From JACVRM01 sp963817375 (GTDB lineage: Bacteria; Actinomycetota; Thermoleophilia; Gaiellales; Gaiellaceae), in assembly GCA_963817375.1 (NCBI GenBank), contig CAWFOB010000007.1:156241-220240 (forward strand): DNA of 64,000 bases, given 5' to 3'. The position numbers were made by a program, and so were the translations under genes. Under the pieces are notes generated by a model that searched no databases, was not told the DNA's origin, and saw nothing but the letters and a program-made list of their open reading frames with translations. This document shows, in pieces, positions 48,321-60,300 of the stretch. Position 1 is the first letter of the stretch, and every line of letters starts with the position of its first letter.

Positions 48321-51300
48321 TCACCGACGTGACGACGGCGCACATCGACTCCGGCGCGGTCATCGACGGCGGCCCTGTCCACGTCGACGCGATCGACAAC
48401 CTCGCGCGCTACACGATCGCGGGCGGCCTCGGAGTCGGCCAGAGCACCGGCGTCGGCATGTCGGTCGCGGTCAACATCATCAGCCGGACGACCTCCGCCT
48501 ACATCGGCGCGCCGGACGGTCAGGCGGCGGGTCACGCAGGCACGCAGGTCAACTCGCTCGGCGACGTGACGGTCAACGCGCTCACCGAAGGAGACCTGTG
48601 GACGTTCGCGATCGCCGGCGGCGTCTCCGCGCAGGAGAAGGATCCGCAGAAGAACGCGAAGGCCCCGGACCCCACACCGGGGGACAAGATCCTCCAGGAC
48701 TACGGCCCCGGACTGGAGTACATCGGGAGCCTCTTCGACGACACCCCGCCCGCTCCGCCCACACCGCCTCCTCAGTCCGCCAAGCCGAAGGCGCCCAGCA
48801 AGCCGACGACCGGCCTCGGCATCGCCGGCAGCCTCTCCTTCAACTACGTCGTCCCGCAGACGACGCTCGCGTTCATCAACGACACGGGGAAGATCTCGGC
48901 CCACGACATCGGCCTGTCAAGCGACGACGGCTCGAGCATCATCTCGGCGTCGGGCGCGGCCGCCTTCGCGTTCGGCAAGGACAACTCGAAGTCGACCGGC
49001 ATCGCCGGTGCGCTCAGCTTCAACGACGTCAACTCGATTACGAGGTCCTACGTCGCGGGCGCGACCCTGACCGCGACCGCCTACCTCGCGAATGACCCGC
49101 GCGGCCCGCCGGGCGGCGACGTGACCCTTGATGCCACCCGGAGCGGCAGCATCTACGCCTTCAGCGCCGGGCTCGCCGCCACGACGAGCTCCCAGAAGTC
49201 GACCTCGCTCGCGGGCTCAGTCTCCGTCAGCGTCCTCATCGGCCGCACGGAGGCAACCCTTTCGAACACCACCGTGCTGGCCGACGGCCAGGTCGCCGCG
49301 ACCGCCGGCAACAGCTCGACGATCCTCGCCGTCGGCGGCGGGGTCGCCGTTGCGATCGGCGGCGGCTCGAGCAAGGGCCTCGGCGGCTCGCTCGCCGTCA
49401 ACGAGATCTCGAGCTCGACGAAGGCGGAGATCCTCAACTCACACATCGGCACCGACGCCAAGCCGGTCAGCCAGGTCGGCGTCGCCGCCTCCAACGACAA
49501 CACGATCCGGTCGGTGGCGGTCTCGGCCGGCGTCGCCACCGGGCTCTCGTTCGCGGCGACCATCGCCGTCAACCTCCTGACCGACGATCCTGTGACGGGC
49601 ACGCAGAGCCAGGTGGTCGCGGACGTGACCGGCTCCGACGTGCACGCGACGGGCCTCGTCAGGGTCGACGCCCACGACGACTCGACGATCCAGTCGATCG
49701 CGGGCGCGCTCGCGCTGTCGTTCAAGGCCTCCGCCATCGGCGTCTCGCTCGCCTTCAGCATCATCAGCACCGACGTCACGGCGGACATCGCCGACTCGAC
49801 CGTCACTGCCGGGAGCGTCTCGGTCACGGCCGAGTCGACGGACACCGACTCGGTCATCGACGGGAAGATCGTCACGCTGGCGGTCGGCGGCGCAGTCTCG
49901 CTTGCCGGTGGGAATGGCGTCTCGGCCGGGGCCTCGGTCAACGTGATCGTCGACCACGTCACCGCCGGCATCCACGGCAGCACGACGACCGTGACCGCGA
50001 AGTCCGGCGACGTGGACGTCCAGGCGGCCGACACCGCCACGATCGGCGCGCTCGGCGGCAACGTCGGCATCGCGCTCGGCGGCACGGCGGCGGGACTCGG
50101 CATCGGGGCGAACGTCATCGTCGACACCGCGACCGCCGTGATCGACTCGGCGCACGTGCAGGCGACTGCCGCATCAGTGGTGGTCGAAGCGGACGAGACC
50201 GCATCGATCTTCGCCATCACGGTCGGGGCGGCAGGCGCGGACGACTCGGCCGTCGGCGGCTCGATCACCGTGGCTGTGATCGTCGATTCGGCGTTCGCCT
50301 CGATCGTCGGCTCCGCAATTGTCTCTGCGTTTGCCAACGTCGACGTCAAGGCGACGAACGGCGCGCACATCGTCGCTGTCGCGGGCGAGATCGTGGTGGC
50401 GCTGGGAGCCGGGGCCGCAGTCGGCGCCGCTCTCGTCAGCGACACGATCGTGAACGACACGGAGGCGATGATCGATACGGCTGCCACGGTCAGTACGACC
50501 GGCCTCGGCGCGGTTCACAGCGATGTCCTCGGCGGAGGGCATCAGGGCGTCTTCGTCGAAGCGTCGTCGACGCCCGAGATCGAGGTCTTCGCGATCGGCG
50601 GCGGCGGCTCGGGGGACGGCCCGGCGATCCTGGGCTCCGCGACTGTCAGCGTCATCGACGACACGGCGAAGGCGTTCGTCGGACACACGGGTGCGGGGAC
50701 GCCGCCGGCAGCAGGCGTGAACTCGTCCGCCGACGTGGACGTCGTCGCCTACTCGAACATGCTGCTCATCGGCGGCGCCGGCGCCATCGCAATCGGCCTG
50801 GGCTCGGCCGGCGTCGGTATCGGCGCGGACGTGGGCGTCGCCACTGTGCGCACCACGGCGCGGATCGGCGACGCGGCGAGCGTGCGTGCGAACGGCTCGA
50901 TCTTCGTCCTCGCCCGGAAGGACGACGCCGTGTACTCGATCTCCGTCGCCGGCGCCGCCGGGTTCGAGACCGCCGTCGCGGCCACCGCGGGCGTCTCGGT
51001 GCTCACGCTGCCGACGACGGCGATCATCGACGCAGGCAGCGTGGTCCGGGCGAACGGCAACGTGGTCGTGTCGGCGCGCGACGATACGAACGTCGTCATC
51101 GTCGCGGGCAACCTCAGCGTCAGCGGGACGGTGGGGTCCGTCGGGATCGCCGGCGGCGTGTCCGTCGTGAACAAGACGACCGAGGCGTCCGTCGCGTCAG
51201 GAGCGACGGTGACGGCGCTCGGGAACGGCGGCGGGGTCACCGTCGAGACGGGCGCGTTCGACAACCATCCCGCGGCGGAAGCGCCTCAGGCGCCCGGCGT

Positions 51301-54300
51301 CGCAGTGTCGTTCACGACGGCGAACGTCGACCCAATTGGGGACAGGATCTCGAGCCCGAACGCGGGGAACCTCCAGAACGGCGACCAGGTCGTCTACTCG
51401 TCCTCGGCGACGCCGATCGCCGGGCTCGAGAACGACGGCGTCTACTTCATCGTCAACGACAACGGCACGAGCTTCCAGCTCTCCAAGACGAAGGGCGGCC
51501 CGATCGTCGACCTGAAGACGCCTCCAGGCGGACCGTCGCCGACCGTCAAGCACAGCGTGACGCGGATCAACGGGGTCGGCCTTCCAAGTATCAGCAACTC
51601 GAACGTCCAGCCGACCTCGGCGAATGCGACCGCTCAGACGGCGACCCGCGACGGGCTGGTCGTCGTCGCCGTCAGCATGAACACGATCGCCGACGCCGGC
51701 GTGGCCGTGGGCGTGTCGGCCGTCGGTGTGGCCGTGCAGGTCGCGGGCTCGGTCGGCGCCCACACCATCAACACCCGCGCGCACATCGACGCCGGCGCCA
51801 GCATCAATCCTGACGACACGGGGGCGGCGGCAGCTCAGTCCGTGTACGTCGACGCCGGACGGAGCTACCAGTCGCTGACCATCGGCGGCGCCGGCAACGC
51901 CACCGCTGGCGTGGGCGCCGTGCCGGCCGTCGCAGTGCCGGTGCTCTCCGGCGACACGACCGCCTACATCGGCACCACCCAGAACCTCGACAGCAGGCGC
52001 GCGCACACACCAGGAACGAGCTTCCAGACCGTCGTCACCGCGAAGACGGACGTCGACGTGGAAGCGCACGCGCAGGAGACGTTCACCGTCGTCGCGGCCG
52101 GCGTCAGCGTCGCGACCACGTCCATTGCCGGTTCGGTCGCCGTCGTGGCCCTGGACATCTCGACGACCGCCGTGATCGCCGGAGACGTCCACGTCGTCGC
52201 CGGCGGGAACGTGTTGGTGCTGGCGCAGGACGATTCGACCGCTTACACGATCGCCGGGGCGATCGGCCTCGGGCTCGCAGGCGGCGGCGGCGCCGGCGCT
52301 TTCGCCGTCACCCTGTTCACGAAGAGCACCACGGCCGTGATCGGCGGCGCCGCCGTCGTCGACGCGACCGGCAGCTCGAACTCGCGTCCGATCGTTGGCG
52401 TCCCGACGGGGGCGCAGGCGCCGGACGGGTCGTTCGTCGATGCCAACGGCAACTTCTTCACGACCATCGTGCAGGGCGTCGGCGTCCAGGCCCGCTCGAG
52501 CGAGCACGTCGTCGCCGTGGGCGGCTCCGCCGGCGGCGGCGAGTTCGTCGGCATCGCCGGAGCCGTGACGGTCGAGCTGATGAACGCGGATGCGTTCGCC
52601 GCCATCGAGGGCGCCGCCAAGGTCAACACACCGCAGTCGGTGAACGTCTCGGCCACCGACACGGTCGACTCGACGGCCGTGGCCGGCTCGCTCGGCGTCG
52701 GCGGCGGCGGGGTGGGCGCGAGCGTGGACGTCGAGCTCATCCGCAACGACGTGACCGCGCTCGTCGGCACCTCCAACGTCGTCTCCGCCGGCGACACCCT
52801 CACGGTCAACGGGCTGTCGCGGCGCACGCTGAGCGGCTTCGGCATCGCGGTCGGCGCAGGCGGCGTCGGGCTCGGCGGCGGCATCGTGATCTTCTCCGTG
52901 GGCGGCGACTTCATGAGCAGCTACACGAATCCCGACTCATCCGGGTCCGCGGACGCGCTCTCCAACGGGAAGGGCGACGACGTCGTCTCGTCGCTGACGA
53001 ACGACCTGACGGGCGCGATTCCGGCCGTGGCGCCGGCGCCGCCGACGTCGCCGACGTTCCAGCCGTCGGACGTCAACGGGACGACGCACAGCATTCACTT
53101 CGCAGCGAGCCCCGGCTTCTACACCGGAGAGGCCGTCGTCTACCACGCCGGGTCGGCGGGGCCGTTCCTACCACCTCTGCCAATTCTCGGGCTTGCGGAC
53201 GGTGCGACCTACTACGTCATTGCCGATCCGAACGACCCGACGAAGATCCAACTGGCGGCCACCGCGCTGGATGCGACGGAGGGGCACGCACTGCCCATCG
53301 CGCCCGGGCCGGCGACGGGCGCCCAGACGCTCGCTCCGGCCTCGGCGACCGCGCAGCAGGCCGGGCACGGCGCCGCCGGCGCAACGGGAGCTTCGAGCAT
53401 GCTCACGACCGCCGTCGGCGCGGACGAGCCGGAGGACGTCGGGAGCGGCACGAGCGCGACCCTCGGCGGCAGCGTCACCGCCCGCGCGGTCGCCGTCAAC
53501 GCGCGGGCGAAGACCACGCTCAACGTGGTCGCAGGCGGAGCGGCTGCCGGAGGCGGGGGAGCAGTGGGTGTCGGGCTCGCGGTCGTGACGCTCGACGCCG
53601 ACGTCACCGCCACCATCCGTCTGAGCACCACGATCACGGCGACCGGGACGAGTGGAGCGCTGACGGTCGAGGCGCAGTCGGACAACACCATCGGCACGGT
53701 CGGCTTCGCGGGCGCCGCCTCCGGCATCGTCGCGCTCGGCGCCGCCGTCGCGGTCGTCAACGACACGGGCACGACCCGGGCGCTCCTCGGTGCAGAATTG
53801 GACGACTCCGGCAACATCGTGCAGTTCGCGGGGCCGGGCGCGGCGTCCGTCGGCGGCGACGGCTTCGGCAGCGTCACCGTCAAAGCGGAGTCGAGCCGGC
53901 ACCTGAACATCGCAACCGGCGCTGCGAGTTTCTCGGCGGGGCTCGGTGCCGGCGCGTCCATCACCATCGGCTCGGTGACGGGCGAGACGCGGGCCCTCGT
54001 CGGCGCGTTCACGACCCTCGGGACCGCCGCGAAGCCGATCGGCGCGCTGACCGTCCTCGCCACAGCGACCATCGCCGTCGAGCCTCACGACTCCGGCGGG
54101 CCGATGGGGATCGCGCTCGCGGCCGGGAGTGCGGGCGCGGCGGGCGGCGTCGTCGTGGTGACGATCGGGACGGCCGGAGCGGATCTCGTCGCGGCCGAGA
54201 TCGGCGACGGCGCCGTCGTCGAGGCCAAGGGCGCCGTCATCGTCCGTGCCACATCGAGCCTGGCCGCCGAGCACGTGGTGCTGGGCGCCGGCTCAGCAGG

Positions 54301-57300
54301 GTTCGCAGCGCTCGGCGGCGGCTTCGCCGGCTCGACGATCCAGGGGACGACTCGGGCGCAGGTGGACGGGAACGCCTCGGTGGACGCCGGGAGCCTCGCC
54401 GTCAGGGCCGACGGCACCGCGCATGCGGCCGCGGAGCTCGACGCCGTTTCCGTCGGCATCCTCGGTGCCAGCGGCGGCCTGGCGACGGCAACGGTCGACG
54501 CGGATGTCGCCGCGCTCGTCGGCCCGGCGCCCGGGACGCCCGCCGCCGGGACGCACGTCTCGACGGGAAGCGGCCTGGTCGATGTCGAGGCCACGTCCGC
54601 GCAGAACGCGACCGCCACCGGGCATAGCGGCGGTGGCGGCGTGGTCGGCCTGTCCGTCCTCAACGCGAACGCCTCTCTGACGAGCTCGACGACCGCCGGG
54701 CTCGGGGACGGGACCCGTGTCCCAGCAGCCGGCGGGCTGACCGTGCGCGCCGAGACGCTCTCGGCGTCGGCGGGGGCGACCGTGCTCGTCATCACCGGCG
54801 GCGAGGTCTCGATCGGCAACACGACGGTAACGTCGGTGAGCGAGCCGCAGGTGACCGCCTTCCTGGGCGACGGGGTCAAGGTCGGGAGCGCGGCCGCGCC
54901 GATCACGGGCGACGTGTCGGTGACCGCGACCGGCCGCGGCGAGGCCGACGCCAGCGGCTCGATCTACGGCGGCGGCGGCATCGAGGTCGGCGTCCCACAG
55001 GTCTACGGAACCGACGACCCCACGGTCGACGCGCACATCGGCACGGACTCCGAGGGCCTGACCGTCGTGGTCACCCTGACGAGCATCCACGTGCAGGCCG
55101 AGCTGACCAAGACGACCCAGACGGCGCCGCCCGATGACACGATCCAGGCTGCCGACAAGGTCGGCGACACGCTCACGTTCACCTTCCCGCTCGCCGAAGG
55201 CACCTCGGTTCAGTACTTCGCCGGATTCCCCATCATCGCGCCGGGTACGCCGATCGGCGGGCTCCACGACGGCGCCGTGTACACGCTCCTCGACGCCGGG
55301 ACGAACCTGATCCGCCTGGGCACGCTGTTCTCGCTCGACAGCATCGATCCCACGCGCGAGACGATCACGATTCCCGGCGGCGTGGGCTTCCAGACGGGCG
55401 ACTGCGTCGTCTACGACAGCCGCGGGCTCGGCTCGATCCTCCAGCCCTCGCAGGCCGGCGCCACGACCTGCGACGACAAGGGTGCCAACGGCAAGGAGTT
55501 CTACGTGCGGGTCGTCAACTCGACGACGATCAAGCTGTACACGACGAAAGCTGCGGCGACGACGCCGAGCCTCGACGCCCCCGTCGCGGCGACCGCGCTT
55601 GCCGCGGACGGGACCCACCTGACGCTCTCGACGCAGTCCTTCACCCAGGAACAGGCAGTGATGTACCGCGCGGGCGCCACCCTGACCTTCTCGAGCCTCA
55701 GCGTCGGGGCCAACTGCAGCCCGGGCTCGAGATTGATCTGCCCGCAGGGCGGGAACACGTTCGCCACCGGCGACGCAGTTGTCTACCACGCGCTTTCCGG
55801 CAGTGCGCTCGGCGGTCTCGAGGACGACCACACGTACTACGTCTTCGAGTTCAGTTTCGCCGGCTTCAACATCGCGTTCGGCCTTGCCGACAGCTACTGC
55901 CATGCGGTCGGCGCGAGCGGCGATCCGAGCCACTGTGGGGGCATCGCCCAACAGACCATCGCGATCACCCCCACCTCGAACAATGGCGATCTCCACTCGC
56001 TCGCACGCGACCTGGGTGGGCTCGAGGACGGCGTCACCTACTACGTCAGATCGATCAGCGGTCAGTCGATCCAGCTCGCGAAGACCCCCGACCCCAACGC
56101 GACGCCGATCACCCTCGACGCGACACACCGCACCGGAAAGACAGACTTCAACCACTTCTTCGGCGCCGTGCAGGTCGATCTCACGACCGCCGGGGTGAAG
56201 CCGGGACAGCAGGCGCTGTACGCCGACCTCACCACCGGCCTGCCGTACACCGAGTGCGGCCAGCAGGGCGATCCTCTCTGCCAGCGCCTCGCTGCGCCCG
56301 GGGGCGCGTCGCTGCTGAGCGCCTTCCCGCCGGCGGGGGACGGCGTCTCATCCGTGTCCGCCCAGGGCGGGACGGGCGGCGTCGGCAACTTCTCCTTCAC
56401 GAAGGCCGCCCTCGTCGGCACGCCGAGCGTGAACGCGACGCTCGCCGCGAAGACGCTCACCGCCGGCCAGGACGTCGAGCTGCACGCGATCTCGGCCTTC
56501 GACGCGACGACCTACGCAAACTCGTCCGGCGGCGGCGTCGTCAGCGTCGGGAAGGCGATCGCGGAAACCGACCTCTGCGATGTCGATCCGACGGTGTTCC
56601 CGCTGAGCGACGCGCCGGGCTGCTCGGCGCCGACCATTTCGCGCGTCATGGCCGGAACCTCGATCGCCGCGGGCCGTGACGTGACGATCGACGCCTCGAC
56701 CGACCACGACATCTCGGCGACCGCCGTCGCGGACGGCGGCGGCCTGGTGGCCGGGAACATCTCCTACTCCTACGCGAACCTGCGGAACGACGTCGAGGTG
56801 CAGATCGGAGGCGGTTCCTCGATCAGCGCCGGCAGGAGCCTCGAGCTGCGCGTCGATTCGGGGACGACCGGCCTGGCTTCGTCCGAGACGTACACGATCG
56901 CGGTCGGCGCGGGCGCCGATTCGAACAACACGATCGGTGCTTCGCAACGCGGTGTGCACATCGGCTCGGCGGACGACCAGGCGCAGCGCTCGATCACCAT
57001 CGGCACCCGCGCGACCCTGCGCGCCGCCACCGTGAACATGCTCGCGAAGACGTCGCGGCTCGACCTGAGCGCGGTCGACACAGCCACGTCGGCAAGCCCG
57101 CTGTTCTTCGGCGTGACGACCGCGTTCGCGAACGCGGAGGTCGACGCGTTCGCCGACACGTTCGTCGACGTCCAGGGCCAGGCGGTCATCCAGGGCGACC
57201 AGGGCGTCGACCTCGAGGCGCGAAACGGCGGCGATGCGGGCGACAGCCTGACGATCACCCGCAACGCATCGGTGCTGTCGGTCTCGCTCATCCCGCCGCA

Positions 57301-60300
57301 GGAGGCCGATTCGGACGGCATCGACTCGTTCTCCGCCTATGTGAGAACCGAGGCGGGCGCCATCGTGATCGCAGGCGCACGGAGTGGGACGGCGGGCGAC
57401 CTGTTCGCGTCGCCCTCGGGTCTGAACCTCGCCCTCTACGCGGCCGGCCAGAACGGCTCGATCTCGGTCAACACGGTGCTCTCCGGGCCCCCGAATGGGC
57501 AGAACGGCTCGTGGCGTGACGTGCATGTCGCGTGGGATGCCGACGTCGTCGTGCTCGGCGGCACGCAGGCACACCCGACGCTCGTCGTCGGGGCAGACGG
57601 GAGGGTGATCGCCGACAACGGTGTCCAGCTAATCAACAGCTTCACGGGATTGCCCTACACGCCCGCGGTCGGCGAGCTCGTGGATCTGCACAGCGCGAAT
57701 CCGGCCGCCTACACGATCGCGGACATCCTGAACACCGGCCATGCCGACGTCCTCTTCCAGACCGTCGACGGATCCGGCTCGCTGACGACGCCGCTGATCA
57801 AGAACGACCAGGCCAACGGGAAGGACAAGCCCTGGCCGGTCTTCGAGTTCCAGGACACCCTGGCGGGCGTCACCATCCTCGACTCTTCGGGCTTTACGAT
57901 GATCGTCGGCAAGATCGACCTCGTCAACCCGACGGCGGAGACGGGGCAACAGCCGGTCGCCGGCAACCCGGTCACGGAGATGCAGCCCGGTTCCTACGCG
58001 GCCTGGCCGACCCCAGGCCTCTTCACGCCGGTGCGCGTGCCGATCCAGTTCGACGTGCGCGCGAGCGCCGGCTCCGCGCTCGCTCCCAGCTGTGCGCCGC
58101 CGGCGCAGGAGTGCGTGGATATCGAGAAGTCCGGCCCGGGGGGAGTCGTGCTGAACGGTGGGATCAACAACCCGGTCGGCGCGACGCGGATCGTCGTGGC
58201 GCAGGGGAACCTCACGACGTCCGGCAAGCCGCTCGTGACGAACACGCTGGATGTCGAGGTCGCCACGGGCTCGATCGGCACCACGAGCGCGCCGCTCGCC
58301 CTCTATCTCGTCCAGTTCAGCGAGCTGCCGCACGTCGGCGGGCCGTCGACTGCGACGCTGCGGCGACCCGATCTGGTCGCGCACGCCGCGCTGGACGTCA
58401 ACCTCGTCTACCGCGGGCTCGACCGCGTGCCGGGCGGGTCGACGGTCACGATCTCCACCACCAACGTGACCGCCGGCCGGACGAAGAACGTGTCGGCGCT
58501 GGCGACGCTCAGCGAGTTCGCCGCCGCGATCGACTTCGACGTCACGGCGATCGTGACCCAGGAGGCCGCGAATCCGAGCTGGGGCTCGCCTGGGATCACC
58601 ATTCACACCCATTTCCGGCCGGACGGCGACGTCGCCGCCAAACACGACCCGGCCGTGTACGGCAACGACGTCAACGGGGCCGTGAACGCGGGCGTCCCGT
58701 TCCAGACGACCGAGGGCGTGAAGTTCTCGGGGGTCGTCGCCGTGTTCACGGATCCGGCTCCGTCGACCCCGGGCGCGATCACGGCGACGATCGACTGGGG
58801 CGATGGGCCCAACGAGGTGCAGTCGCTGTCGATCACCGGCTCGCCGACCATCGGCGTGCTCACTCTCAACTGGACACCGCCCGGCGGCACGCCCAAGTCC
58901 ACGCCCGCGATCGCCTACAACGCAAACGCCGCCCAGGTCTGCAACGCGCTCACCACCGCCTTCGGCGCAGGCAACTTCAGCTGCACGGGCGGCCCGCTAC
59001 CCGGCAAGGCGGTCAACATCACCTTCATCGGCGCCTACGCGGCCACGGACGTCGCACAGCTGACGACAACCGCAGTCCTCTTCAGCTCTGGCTCCTCCCC
59101 GCACGTCACGACGACGGTCAACGGCGGCGACGTCTCGACCGGGACGGTGTCCGCGTCCCCTAACGGCTTCACCCTGTCGGGCACGCACACCTATGCCGAG
59201 GAAGGCGTCTACCCGGTACGGGTGACGATCACCAAGAGCAGCACGACGACGCCGATCCGCACCACGGGGACCGTGCTCGATGCACCGCTCACCGCCGGGC
59301 TAGCTGTCGGCGGACCCGTGACGGTCGGCACGCCGACGGGCGCGGCGCTGATATTCACCGACAGCTACGCCCTCGGGCCGACGAGCGACTTCACGGTGTC
59401 GATCGACTGGGGCGACGGGCCCAGCGAGGTGCAGTCGCTGTCGATCGTCGGAGGCGCCGCGCGCGGCACCTTCAGTCTCAACTGGACGCCGCCCGGGGGC
59501 ACGCTGAAGTCGACGGGCGCGCTGTCGGCCAATGCAAGCGCCGCCGGGGTGTGCCAGGCGCTCGGCGCCGCCTTCGGCGACAACAACTTCTCATGTACGG
59601 GCGGACCGCTACCCGGTGCAATCACGATCACCTTCGTCGGCGCCTATGCGGGAATGGACGTCGCGGAGTTGACGACGACCGACTCGTTCCGTCCCGGCGT
59701 GGAATCCTTCACGGTCGTCACGACGATTGCCGACGGCCACGGCGACGTCACTGCGAACGTCCCGGTGGCGCCCTTCTCGACCAGCGACAACGACCCGCGC
59801 AACCGGTTCCGCGCCCCCAGTACCCACACCTACGCCGCCCCCGGCACGTACAAGATCACCGGCACGGTCGTCGACATCGGCGGCAGCCGCGCCGTCGCGG
59901 TCGGGTTCGCGACCGTCACCGACCAGCCGATCACGGGCAAGGGCACCACGTTCAACACGATCGAGGGCCAGCCGGGAGTCTCGCCGGGGTTCTCCGGAAC
60001 CGTGGCGACGTTCACGAGCCCCGACACGTCGACGACGACCTCAGGGTTCTCGGCGTCGATCGACTGGGGCGACGGGCCCAACGAGGCGCAGGTGCTCGTG
60101 ATCCCCGGCCTGGTGACGGGCGGCAGCTTCACCCTCAGCTGGACGCCGCCCGGCGGCGCGCTCAAGTCCACCGCGGCGATCGTCTACAACGCGAGCGCCG
60201 CCCAGGTGTGCCAGGCGCTCAGCGACGCCTTCGGCGCGAGCAACTTCTCCTGCACGGGCGGCCCGCTCCCCGGTCCGATCGTGATCACCTTCGTCGGCGC

